The notes under the pieces: model-generated
What the model was told of the DNA's origin: nothing
Databases searched by the model: none
The model's input: only the letters and a program-made list of their open reading frames with translations
Assembly: GCA_003551325.1 (NCBI GenBank)
Contig: PUMK01000248.1
Span: forward strand, 1 to 8,868
Length of the DNA stretch: 8,868 nt
Direction of reading: 5' to 3'
Source: Candidatus Acetothermia bacterium
GTDB lineage: Bacteria; Bipolaricaulota; Bipolaricaulia; Bipolaricaulales; Bipolaricaulaceae
In this document: piece by piece, positions 1-6,527 of the stretch
How the letters are laid out: every line of letters starts with the position of its first letter
Position numbering within the stretch: position 1 is the first letter of the stretch
Program-made: the position numbers and the translations under genes

Positions 1-172
1 ACAAGGTAAGGGGACAACCGTCACTCTATTGGCACCACAAACTCGCGTTTCTCCGACCCCCGGTGCCAACAGGTCTGCATTCTCAGTGTCGACTACCCCC
101 GCAACTGTAGAAGATGAGTCTGGCACGTTGACATGATAAAATGTAGGATTAGTTGAAGCGCTGAGCTACGGC
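1..172. other. Left-edge segment, no confident gene
   Basis: This is the flank between the window edge and the IS3-family element. Two frames are open to the edge. A plus-strand frame runs from base 2 to a TGA at 134-136 (44 codons, rich in Thr, Ser and Pro), and a minus-strand frame is open from 165 to 1 (55 codons, no ATG). Either could be the end or a piece of a gene lying mostly outside the window, but both are short and neither shows a motif I recognise. The frame that would join the gene at 1560 if the IS were removed is closed by a stop near 154-156, so this segment does not look like the missing 5' part of that gene. Confidence 0.3.
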
Positions 173-197
173 TGGGGTTGCCCCGCTTTGGTGGACA
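173..197 (+). repeat. IS3 terminal inverted repeat, left (orfB side)
   Basis: The repeat begins TGGGGTTGCCCCG and ends GTGGACA. It pairs in inverted orientation with 1509-1533, with about three mismatches in 25. It lies downstream of orfB and forms the 3' end of the element relative to transcription. Confidence 0.85.
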
Positions 198-246
198 CCT
201 TAACGCTAGACACCCGATCCTCCAGTCTGTGCCCGGCTGTCATGCG

Positions 247-1167
247 TCATCCTGCGTCTCCTTGTGCACCTGCAAGCCCGTCTCCAACGGGAACCGGCGC
301 TTCCTCAGGGGCCGGCGCCGATAGGGAAGCCGCGTGTCTTCTTTCGTAGTCTGCCGGTGAGTCGTACCCCAGCGCCGAGTGCCTGCGATGAGGGTTGTAC
401 CAGCCTTCGATGAACGCGAACAGTGCGCGCTTTGCTTCCTGGCGCGTCCGGAATGTCCGCCGATCAAGCAGTTCACACTGCAAGGTGGCAAAGAAGCTCT
501 CGCACTGGGCGTTGTCGTAGCAATCCCCGGCTGAACCCATCGACGGCCGTACGCCTGTCTCCCGGCACCTTTTGCCAAAGTCCACAGCTGTGTACTGCGA
601 TCCCTGATCCGAGTGGTGGATCACCCCTTCCGGACGACGCTGCCCGATTGTCATGTTGAGCGCATTCAGTACAAGCTGCGTCCTCAGGTACCGCTCCATC
701 GCCCAGCCCACAATCCGCCGGCTGAAGGCGTCCATCACCGCCGCCAGATACAGAAAGCCCTCTTGCGTAGGGATGTACTTGATGTCGGCCACCCACAGTC
801 GGTCAGGCCCCTCGCTTGCGAACTTCCGGTCCACAAGGTCCGGCGCCGGCTTAGCATCCGGATCGCGCTTCGTAGTCCCCTTACGGCGCCTGCGGCTGAC
901 ACCGACAAGTCCGGCTTCCCTCATCAGACGGGCCACACGCTTCCGGCTCACTTTGAACCCCTGCGCCTTGAGCTCTTCATGCATCCTTGGTGCCCCGTAC
1001 GTTTCATCACTACGGGTGTGGATCGCCTCGATCTTCTCCTTGAGCCACAGGTCCTCCCGTGCTCTCTTTGATGGCAGTCGCTTGCACCACGCGTAGTACC
1101 CACTAGGGGAGACGCCCAGCACTCGGCACATCGTGGCCACTGCATGGCTCGCCTGGTGTGTACTCAC
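247..1167 (-). CDS. IS3-family transposase OrfB (DDE integrase domain)
   Basis: This is the catalytic half of the IS3 transposase, a nuclear-acid cut-and-paste enzyme that acts on the ends of its own element. The 306-residue protein starts with a helix-turn-helix region (about 8-95, with VLGVSPSGYYAW and TYGAPRMHEEL). The retroviral-type integrase core follows, with WVADIKYI (Asp128), HHSDQGSQY (Asp187) and CESFFATL (Glu223). The spacing gives the DD(35)E signature of the family. The WYNPHRRHSALGY block near 257-268 is typical of the C-terminus. The length is normal, perhaps slightly long because of an Ala/Pro/Gly-rich tail after 280. The start is GTG at 1167, overlapping the TGA of orfA as GTGA. 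The frame is -1 relative to orfA, so the protein may be made by coupled reinitiation or as an OrfAB frameshift fusion. Confidence 0.95.
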   Translation of the reverse strand: MSTHQASHAVATMCRVLGVSPSGYYAWCKRLPSKRAREDLWLKEKIEAIHTRSDETYGAPRMHEELKAQGFKVSRKRVARLMREAGLVGVSRRRRKGTTKRDPDAKPAPDLVDRKFASEGPDRLWVADIKYIPTQEGFLYLAAVMDAFSRRIVGWAMERYLRTQLVLNALNMTIGQRRPEGVIHHSDQGSQYTAVDFGKRCRETGVRPSMGSAGDCYDNAQCESFFATLQCELLDRRTFRTRQEAKRALFAFIEGWYNPHRRHSALGYDSPADYERRHAASLSAPAPEEAPVPVGDGLAGAQGDAG

Positions 1168-1478
1168 GAACTCGTAGACTTGCCCTGTCGAGTGTCGGTT
1201 CCCTGAGCAAACCAGGCCGCGGCTTTTGCCAAGATCTCTCGCTCTTCCTGTAGCCTTCTGTTCTCACGGCGTAACCGACGTAGCTCCTCCCGCTCCTTGG
1301 TCGTCAGGCCTGTCCCGTCGCGGCCCTCATCCCGGTCAGCCTGCCGTACCCACTCGCGGATCGTGTGGTAACAAGGCTCGAACTCCTCAGCAAGCTCACG
1401 GATCGATCGCCCGGCCCGCACCAGCTCCACCATCTGCTGCCGAAACTCCGGCGGGTACGGCGGTCGCGTCTTCGGCAT
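1164..1478 (-). CDS. IS3-family transposase OrfA (HTH, leucine zipper)
   Basis: This is the DNA-binding partner of the IS3 transposase. The 104-residue protein begins with a transposase_8-type helix-turn-helix (about 8-50: YPPEFRQQMVELV, then SIRELAEEF and TIREWVRQ). An Arg/Glu/Leu-rich coiled coil follows (about 62-88, EELRRLRRENRRLQEEREIL), which is the leucine zipper that mediates OrfA and OrfAB multimers. The length is usual for the family. On the minus strand a purine-rich AAAGGAGGA lies about 10 nt before the ATG and is a good ribosome binding site. The 3' end overlaps the start of orfB by 4 bp (GTGA). I see no A-rich slippery heptamer in the overlap, so classical -1 frameshifting is not obvious. 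Confidence 0.93.
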   Translation of the reverse strand: MPKTRPPYPPEFRQQMVELVRAGRSIRELAEEFEPCYHTIREWVRQADRDEGRDGTGLTTKEREELRRLRRENRRLQEEREILAKAAAWFAQGTDTRQGKSTSS

Positions 1479-1508
1479 CGTGAACCACTCCTCCTTTAAG
1501 CCTAAACC

Positions 1509-1533
1509 TGTCCACGAAACCGGGGCAACTCCA
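1509..1533 (-). repeat. IS3 terminal inverted repeat, right (orfA side)
   Basis: Read on the minus strand it begins TGGAGTTGCCCCGG and ends GTGGACA, pairing with 173-197. It lies about 30 bp upstream of the orfA start and would be the 5' end of the element, where the element's promoter is expected. No clear promoter hexamers were identified. Confidence 0.85.
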
Positions 1534-1559
1534 GGGCCGCCATAGGCAAACCACTAGGA

Positions 1560-1868
1560 ATGGACGAAGCTATGGAGCGATATCAGCAACTTGACCTCAT
1601 CTACGAAGAAGTCAAGGAGACAGGCAGACTAAGAACCCAGAAAGAACTAAGGCTGGGCTCATGGCGCGAGGAGCAAGGGATCTTGATAAATATTGGCCCC
1701 GGCGGAGAGCCACTTATAACGAGTGGTTTTCACCGCTTTGCTATAGTGCGGCTCCTGAACTTGCGCTTTCCAGCACAGATCGGCTGCGTGCGCTATACTG
1801 CACTCCCATGGCTCCCGATCTTCAGAGCGGAGTCCCTCCAAACCGAATACTCCGCCTCTGAGGACTAG
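1560..1868 (+). CDS. ParB-like/HR-motif hypothetical protein, probably 5'-truncated by the IS
   Basis: The visible protein is 102 residues. Its features are a helical segment (LDLIYEEVKETGRLRTQKEL), then a strand-rich block ILINIGPGGEPLITSG followed directly by FHRFAIVRLLNL and FPAQIGCVRY. The order 'IxIGxxGEPxxxxGxHRxAIxxLL' recalls the small ParB/sulfiredoxin-like proteins of unknown function often found in bacterial polysaccharide clusters. Those proteins usually have an additional N-terminal region. Here the frame stays open upstream of the ATG all the way to the IS3 end at 1533, and no ribosome binding site precedes the ATG. I infer that the insertion removed the N-terminal half. The remaining C-terminal part may be unexpressed or expressed from the IS. 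The family assignment is by motif only; no function is claimed. Confidence 0.6.
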   Translation: MDEAMERYQQLDLIYEEVKETGRLRTQKELRLGSWREEQGILINIGPGGEPLITSGFHRFAIVRLLNLRFPAQIGCVRYTALPWLPIFRAESLQTEYSASED

Positions 1869-2133
1869 CGGCCCGGCACCTCTACCAGCGGCGATTCCGT
1901 GCATCTGCTGGCTTTATCTGGTCCTGTGGCTTCCGGCAAGGGAGAGCCGTACTCAGCATGGCCCGGTTTGGAGGGTTTGGCGATCAGCTCCCCCTGTTCT
2001 CCGAGCCCAGCGTCGAAGCTATTGGTGCACGCTGCACTGCTCGGAAAGTGGGCAACCCTGCGTCGACTGGCAGTTCACCACCGACGACCCCCGCATCAAG
2101 CTAAAGCGGCTCTACCCGACAGTTCACGTGTGA
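1862..2133 (+). pseudogene. Decayed coding remnant, possible old transposase tail
   Basis: No intact gene fits this stretch. One frame is open from 1862 to a TAA at 2102-2104 (about 80 codons, including RHLYQRRFRASAGFIW and MARFGGFGDQLPLF). A second frame carries a convincing protein-like C-terminus from 2068 to a TGA at 2131-2133, reading WQFTTDDPRIKLKRLYPTV. The two would form one protein if joined by a frameshift near 2050-2065. The FTTxDxRxKLKRLYP pattern reminds me of the C-terminus of some IS630/Tc1-like transposases, but I cannot confirm that. No start codon with a ribosome binding site is seen, and no catalytic motif is present. Confidence 0.35.
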
Positions 2134-2164
2134 CATAGCACTAGTCGTAGGATTCGCGGGAAGT

Positions 2165-3127
2165 GTGGTAATAAATACACCTGACACCGCACAGGGAATG
2201 ACATATACTAAGCCAATGGCTACAAGGTTTGTGAGACGGTTGCTGCGTACGCCTAAGCTGAGGCCGATGGGTGTCTACAACGCAATTCGTGCTGCCACTC
2301 CCTCAAATGCTTTGCTGGCGTGGTGGTCTCATACGCCGCAGGCACAACGCAACTTCGGTGATGCGCTCAATCCTGTGCTTATAGAGTGGATCACTGGCAG
2401 AAAACCGATTAGCGCCAAACAGACGCTGAATATCGCAGGACGGCCTGTGTATTGCGTGATCGGCAGCATCTTAGACAATATCGCGGTACCGCACCTTGTA
2501 GTTTGGGGAGCCGGGTTTAAGTACGAGAACAGCCAGGTCAAAGTATCTCCTGCGAGCATCGAGGCTGTCAGAGGCCCTCTGACAAGAGAGAATTTCATTC
2601 GCTCTGGCCTCGATTGCCCCGAAGTGTACGGTGACCCTGCTCTGCTTTGTCCCCAATTCTATCAGCCAGAGGTGACACGAGACTATCGTCTTGGAATTGT
2701 CCCACATTACGTCGATAAGGCTGATCCAGTGCTTGATCAGCTTCGAGACCACCCTGAGGTCAAGATCATAGATGTTGAGGGCGGCGTCTACCGCGTGATC
2801 GATGAGATTAACCGCTGTGAGAACGTCGTCTCCAGCTCGCTTCACGGGTTGATCGTGGCTGACGCCTACGGCATTCCTTCAGCCTGGATCACGATTTCGG
2901 ACAAAGTTCTTGGGGGTGGGTTCAAGTTTAACGATTACTTGGCGTCAGTGGGTAGAGCCGAGATGAAGTCTTTGCGTCTGTCCCGCCAGACCACTCCTGA
3001 GGAGCTGAGACGTTCATGCAATGGCGATAGGCTTCAAGTCGACCTCGCACAACTCTGGCGCGCCTGCCCATTCCGAAGAATTAACAAGGAGTTAGGTCTC
3101 GAAGCTCTCGAACAAGGAGGGACCTAA
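2165..3127 (+). CDS. Polysaccharide pyruvyl transferase family protein
   Basis: This is a likely enzyme adding a pyruvate ketal from phosphoenolpyruvate to a sugar of a surface polysaccharide or its lipid-linked precursor, in the cytoplasm. The 320-residue protein has the family landmarks in order. They are NFGDALNP (63-70), an alternating hydrophobic segment with VIGSIL and VVWGAGF (98-118), AVRGPLTRE (134-142), YGDPALL (155-161), IVPHYVD (178-184), and the characteristic SSLHGLIVADAYGIP (224-238) with KFNDYLAS after it. The length is usual for the ExoV/CsaB-like superfamily. The frame begins at GTG 2165, preceded by GGGAA at a short distance. In-frame ATGs at 2198 and 2216 are alternatives, the first with AGGGA directly adjacent, so the true start is uncertain by up to 17 residues. 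No partner gene overlaps it. The acceptor sugar cannot be deduced. Confidence 0.85.
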   Translation: MVINTPDTAQGMTYTKPMATRFVRRLLRTPKLRPMGVYNAIRAATPSNALLAWWSHTPQAQRNFGDALNPVLIEWITGRKPISAKQTLNIAGRPVYCVIGSILDNIAVPHLVVWGAGFKYENSQVKVSPASIEAVRGPLTRENFIRSGLDCPEVYGDPALLCPQFYQPEVTRDYRLGIVPHYVDKADPVLDQLRDHPEVKIIDVEGGVYRVIDEINRCENVVSSSLHGLIVADAYGIPSAWITISDKVLGGGFKFNDYLASVGRAEMKSLRLSRQTTPEELRRSCNGDRLQVDLAQLWRACPFRRINKELGLEALEQGGT

Positions 3128-3343
3128 ATGCGAGAAGCTCGCTAAGCCCCAGTGTACACTTCATTGGGCTTGTGGATATGTGTCACACCTCATTGTACGG
3201 GCAGGTAAGTGCAATGAAGCGGAGTATCCGAGTGCGATCAAAATGTCGATTCCGCCTCTGGCTTTGGTATTGCCTCAGACCAGAGTTTGAACGCTGAAGG
3301 CTAGTTTTGTGACCCTTGGTTCCATCTCTTCTGTATTTGGTAG
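3128..3343. other. Intergenic segment after the pyruvyl transferase gene
   Basis: About 216 bp between the pyruvyl transferase stop and the inferred left end of the IS1634-family element. An imperfect hairpin is possible at 3145-3170 (AGCCCCA against TTGGGCT, with the palindrome GTGTACAC in between). It has no T-run after it, so I do not call it a terminator. All frames are short or unremarkable. Confidence 0.5.
3339..3343 (+). repeat. Putative target-site duplication, left copy (GGTAG)
   Basis: GGTAG occurs here and again at 5056-5060. Each copy lies four bases outside the matching inverted-repeat cores AGAGTGG (3348) and its complement (ending 5051). The equal spacing makes a 5-bp target duplication likely, although a 5-bp match found by eye can arise by chance. 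Confidence 0.55.
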
Positions 3344-5055
3344 GGCGAGAGTGGACGTGAGGGCCCCTGTGGTGCCACGTGGGGGGACATATACTCTCTT
3401 CCCGGATGTGCTGTAAAGGTGTAGCCTGCGGTGTCATGTTCGTGCGGGAAAAGAAGCGCCGGAACCAGGACGTCTCAGTGGCCACCTACCTGCAGCTCGT
3501 GGAGAACAAACGCGTGGAGGGAAGGACCCGCCAGCGGGTGCTGTGCACCTTGGGCCGGGCGGATGACCCCAAGCTCAGGGCGGACCTCGGGAGGCTCGTC
3601 TCCACCGCCCGGAGGTACGCTGAAGAAGAGGCGCTCGTAGTGGACGCAAGCACCCGGATGGAGACCAAGACCTGGGGGCCGCACCTTGTGTGGGGGAGGC
3701 TGTGGCGGGAGACGTTGGGACCGATCTTGGAGGGAGAGCTGTTCCCCGAGCGACTGGCCAGGGCGGTGTACCTGATGGTGCTTGGGCGCCTGTCGGCCCC
3801 GAGGTCCAAGTACGCGACCTTCGCCTGGGCCGAGGACGTCTACGGGGCGGGCTTTGAGGAGCTTGAGCTACATGACCTCTACCGGGCGCTCGATCTTCTC
3901 GCGGAGAAGAAGGAGTCTTTGGAACGAGCCTGGTTCTCCCAGCACCGGAACCTGTTCACGGACACCGATCTTCTCTACTTCGACACGACCTCGACCTACC
4001 TCGAAGGTGCGCACCCTGAGGGACTGGCGGCGTTTGGCTACTCGCGGGACAAGAGGAGCGACCGGAGGCAGCTTGCCTTGGGGGTCGTACTGACCCGGGA
4101 GGGGCTTCCGGTACCACACCTTGTCTTACCTGGGAACACAGCCGATCCAGAAGCGTTCCGGGAGGCCCTGTCCTACCTGCGAGAGGTTCTGGGGGTGAGC
4201 AGGGCCATCCTGTGCTGCGACCGAGGGATGGTGTCCGAGAAGAACCTTGCAGCGATGAGAGAAGCCGAGCTTCCCTACATCGTGGCCACGCGCCTCAGGG
4301 GAAGTAAGCTCGTCACCGACGAGGTCCTGAGGCAAGCGGGGAGGTACGAGGAAGTCGCCGAGAACCTCCAGGTCAAGGAAGTGAACCTCAAGGAGGAAGA
4401 AGATCGGTACATCGTGTGTCTGAACCCGCTGGGAGCGGAAGAGGACCGGCGCAACAGGGAAGGGATCCTTGCCCACCTTGAGGAGAAGCTCTCCGGGGGG
4501 AGCGCCAGTGGTCTCCTCCGTGGTGCCGCCCGGAGGTACGTCCGGATCCAAGGCGGGGTGGTGGCGCTGGACCGAGCGAAGATCGCCGAGGAAGCTCGCT
4601 ACGATGGCAAGTGGGTCCTGAGGACGAACACCGATCTTCCCCCGAGCGAAGTCGCCTGTGCCTACAAGGGCCTGTGGCAAGTGGAACAGGCGTTCCGGGT
4701 CCTGAAAACACCGCTTGAGCTGCGGCCAATTTACCACTGGACCGAGTCCCGCATCCTGGGACACGTGATGGTCTGTTTTCTGGCGTTTGTACTGCGCCAG
4801 CTCATGGCTAAGAGGCTCGCGAAGCTTGGCTGGAGGGGCTCGTTCACCGAACTTCTCTCCGCCCTGGGCCGGGTACGGGTCACTGTGCTCCGCGGCAAGG
4901 GCGGCCAGACCTTCCGCCTGCGTGATGAGATCCCTGCTGCGGCGATGCCGGCACTCCACGCCGTCGGGATGCGAGCCCCCCAGAGGCTCGAGCGGCTCGA
5001 CTGACCACCGCCCCCAAGCTCCCCTACTCCATAGTGCCACACCACCACTCTACGA
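3344..5055 (+). mobile_element. IS1634-family insertion sequence
   Basis: An element of about 1.7 kb encoding one full-length transposase. The ends carry imperfect inverted repeats. Bases 3348-3362 (AGAGTGGACGTGAGG) match the reverse complement of 5037-5051 at about 12 of 15 positions. The flanking 5-bp direct repeat GGTAG defines the limits used here. The size fits the family. The element sits between the pyruvyl transferase gene and the ABC-transporter remnant. It may have been inserted into, or helped to create, the deletion that removed most of that second ABC gene. The exact ends are inferred by hand alignment. Confidence 0.75.
3436..5004 (+). CDS. IS1634-family DDE transposase
   Basis: This transposase mobilises its own element. 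From the ATG at 3436 it is 522 residues. An in-frame GTG at 3379 would add 19 residues (MGGHILSSRMCC...) that look unlike family N-termini, whereas MFVREKKRRNQDVSVATYLQ is a typical start, so I prefer 3436. The catalytic triad is visible with the start at 3436: Asp183 in YFDTTSTYLEG, Asp262 in LCCDRGMVSEKNL, and Glu417 in YKGLWQVEQAFRVLK. The last is the Y-x(n)-E-x(6)-K region of the IS4/IS1634 superfamily. The inserted strand-rich segment between the second Asp and the Glu is intact, and the C-terminal helix-rich region (FLAFVLRQLMAKRL) is present. There is no frameshift or internal stop, so the protein may be functional. A strong ribosome binding site is not evident. Confidence 0.93.
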   Translation: MFVREKKRRNQDVSVATYLQLVENKRVEGRTRQRVLCTLGRADDPKLRADLGRLVSTARRYAEEEALVVDASTRMETKTWGPHLVWGRLWRETLGPILEGELFPERLARAVYLMVLGRLSAPRSKYATFAWAEDVYGAGFEELELHDLYRALDLLAEKKESLERAWFSQHRNLFTDTDLLYFDTTSTYLEGAHPEGLAAFGYSRDKRSDRRQLALGVVLTREGLPVPHLVLPGNTADPEAFREALSYLREVLGVSRAILCCDRGMVSEKNLAAMREAELPYIVATRLRGSKLVTDEVLRQAGRYEEVAENLQVKEVNLKEEEDRYIVCLNPLGAEEDRRNREGILAHLEEKLSGGSASGLLRGAARRYVRIQGGVVALDRAKIAEEARYDGKWVLRTNTDLPPSEVACAYKGLWQVEQAFRVLKTPLELRPIYHWTESRILGHVMVCFLAFVLRQLMAKRLAKLGWRGSFTELLSALGRVRVTVLRGKGGQTFRLRDEIPAAAMPALHAVGMRAPQRLERLD

Positions 5056-5060
5056 GGTAG
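5056..5060 (+). repeat. Putative target-site duplication, right copy (GGTAG)
   Basis: Direct copy of the GGTAG at 3339-3343, placed four bases outside the right inverted-repeat core. If both are genuine, the pre-insertion sequence can be rebuilt as TATTT-GGTAG-TTATTC. Confidence 0.55.
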
Positions 5061-5108
5061 TTATTCCCTTCTACACTACGTTCTTTCGAAGAGCGGTTTC
5101 AAAGTCGG

Positions 5109-5282
5109 GACAGTGTCGCAGCCGCGTACGGTGGCCAGGCGGTGGGCGATTATGATCAGAGTCTTCGTGCGGGCGACGTTCTCGATGGCCTGGAAGACCG
5201 CAGCTTTGGTCGAGCCGTCCAAGGCGCTGGTGGCCTCATCGAGAATCAGAAACTGGGGGTTGTGGTACAGGGAGCGGGCGAG
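5109..5282 (-). pseudogene. Remnant of ABC-transporter ATPase (second half of the nucleotide-binding domain)
   Basis: Read on the minus strand, this stretch encodes 58 residues from LARSLYHNPQ through the Walker B and D-loop block LILDEATSALDG and the H-loop IIIAHRLATVR to CDTV. About 50 of 58 residues agree with residues 508-565 of the intact ABC exporter at 6705-8498, and the DNA is also closely similar. A TGA lies directly before the first residue (5283-5285). After CDTV the similarity stops and the frame ends about 10 codons later. Walker A, the signature motif, the membrane domain and the C-terminus are all missing, so it cannot function. It lies about 50 bp from the IS1634-family element and just beyond the 3' end of the kinase-like gene, on the same strand as both intact neighbours. 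It is a relic of a duplicated or related exporter gene. Frame preservation across the fragment suggests loss was fairly recent, or that it arose by duplication of a functional gene. Confidence 0.9.
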
Positions 5283-5321
5283 TCAAGCGAACTGTATGGA
5301 CAGGTACATACGCACCGTTCA

Positions 5322-6527
5322 TCATTTGCTGCCGTCTGTAGGGTCAAGTAGGCTTGTAGCCAAATGCTTATGGTAATTACCCTTTGGGGGCCATGTGTTC
5401 TTCTTGGACAGCGAGTCAAGCAGGAAGGTGAGAAGCTCAAATCGTAAGGCATGTTCATCGAGTGGTCTCCTTGACCAGGAGTACTGCCAGCGCGCGTACA
5501 GGTTTAGGTAAGCACTATCTCTGGGGTGCATCAACTCCCTATTTGCCTCTCCGCGGAGCCAGGACCAGAATCCTGGGAGCGTTGCGCGCCTTAGTTGAAA
5601 GAGGAAGATGTCCTTGAGAAGAGGGCCGCGTGTTGAACCCCCGAAATCGATTAGTGCCCATTCAGACCGACGCTTGTGTATTTGTGTTGGGCTGAGATCC
5701 CCATGGAGTTGCGTAATGGCCAGTGTTGGATGTCCAGAGGCAGCTGCATATGCATCCTCGGCTACACGGAGCAAGGCCTCTAGGTACGAATGTGCAGGAT
5801 GATGAGCGGTGCGCGCTTGGAGTACCTCCAAATACTCTCGGCCATCAAGTAGTTCCACACCTGAGTACTCATAGAAGCGCTGCATTACTGGCAGGATCTC
5901 TACTTCCAGCCACCGTGTCCACAACTTGTGGGCGTTCACCCGTGGGTACGGTGTCAAAAGGAGGGGGTGAGTGTTCGGCATAAGCTCAAGAAGATGCCAT
6001 TCACCTTCGGCGCCCATTTCGCCGCTCTCAATGAACCTCGGCACATGGTCACCGATGCCCGCGTCCTGCGCTAGCTGTAACGCTGTACGCTCTCTTTGGA
6101 GAGATGTTCTTGCATTGCCGAAGGCGAGCTTCAGCACCACTCCCTCACTGGCTGAGGCTAGGACGAGAAGCTGTCTATTGCGAAGGGCCTTTCTGGGGAA
6201 GATTACTGCATCGAACGGCAGTTCTATATCCAAGCGCACGGGCCTTGCACGACGCCCGACCGACTCTCCACGGCGCACAGCCCTGGCAAAGAGATGTGCT
6301 CGTGTTACCCAGCGGGCTGGGACTTTCCCAAACAGTGTTTGGTACGTGCGCCCTGCATTTGACGTTGAAAATACCCTCCGCTGTTGGTCCCACGCCAAGG
6401 GGCTTGTGGTTCCAGTTGTCCATAGGTATGAGAGTTTTTGGAGGGCTTGGGCACACTGCTGCAACTGGAGCATCCCTGACTCTCGCGGCGCGCTTTTCGT
6501 TGAAGCGATGCTATTGGGCCTGTTCAC
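5322..6527 (-). CDS. APH/choline-kinase-fold phosphotransferase-like protein
   Basis: A 401-residue cytoplasmic protein with the features of the aminoglycoside-phosphotransferase/choline-kinase superfamily. In order from the GTG start they are VVLKLAF with a candidate ATP-binding Lys133, RERTALQ with Glu146, a hinge-like LLELMPN, the catalytic loop HGDLSPTQI (Asp277), and IDFGG (Asp294) as the metal-binding DFG equivalent. The usual catalytic-loop Asn (HGDxxxxN) is Gln here. The N-terminal 100 residues match nothing I recognise. The open frame begins at a TTG (6560), but the GTG at 6527 is preceded by GGAGG six bases away, so I take it as the start; an ATG at 6473 is another option. It lies 177 bp downstream of the ABC exporter gene on the same strand. 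Such proteins phosphorylate small molecules or sugars, but nothing here shows the substrate. An antibiotic-resistance role is not indicated. Its codon use seems less GC-biased than that of the ABC and epimerase genes. Confidence 0.7.
   Translation of the reverse strand: MNRPNSIASTKSAPRESGMLQLQQCAQALQKLSYLWTTGTTSPLAWDQQRRVFSTSNAGRTYQTLFGKVPARWVTRAHLFARAVRRGESVGRRARPVRLDIELPFDAVIFPRKALRNRQLLVLASASEGVVLKLAFGNARTSLQRERTALQLAQDAGIGDHVPRFIESGEMGAEGEWHLLELMPNTHPLLLTPYPRVNAHKLWTRWLEVEILPVMQRFYEYSGVELLDGREYLEVLQARTAHHPAHSYLEALLRVAEDAYAAASGHPTLAITQLHGDLSPTQIHKRRSEWALIDFGGSTRGPLLKDIFLFQLRRATLPGFWSWLRGEANRELMHPRDSAYLNLYARWQYSWSRRPLDEHALRFELLTFLLDSLSKKNTWPPKGNYHKHLATSLLDPTDGSK

Larger units (their letters stand above)
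173..1533 (-). mobile_element. IS3-family insertion sequence, complete
   Basis: The element is about 1.36 kb and carries the orfA/orfB pair on the minus strand between terminal inverted repeats. Bases 173-197 match the reverse complement of 1509-1533 at about 22 of 25 positions by hand alignment. Both ends begin TGG and contain GTTGCCCC and GTGGACA blocks, the form usual for IS3-family ends starting with TG. Coding frames are intact, so the copy may be active. No clean 3-5 bp target duplication is visible: the left flank ends in ACGGC and the right flank begins GGGCC. This suggests an old insertion, or recombination that replaced one flank. The right end lies 26 bp before the first ATG of the next gene and probably interrupts it. 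Confidence 0.9.

Noticed and set aside
3145..3170. Possible transcription terminator after the pyruvyl transferase gene
   Set aside because: The stem is imperfect, the loop is long, and no T-run follows.
3183..3485. Minus-strand open frame of 100 codons at the left end of the IS1634-family element
   Set aside because: It crosses the inferred IS end and overlaps the start of the transposase. There is no motif and no ribosome binding site to support it.
4126..5040. Minus-strand open frame of 304 codons opposite the IS1634-family transposase
   Set aside because: It lies wholly inside a well-supported transposase gene, and its translation has no recognisable motif.
5322..6527. Calling the kinase-like protein an aminoglycoside-resistance enzyme
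   Set aside because: Only the general fold motifs are shared. The catalytic-loop Asn is replaced, and the setting is a polysaccharide export operon.
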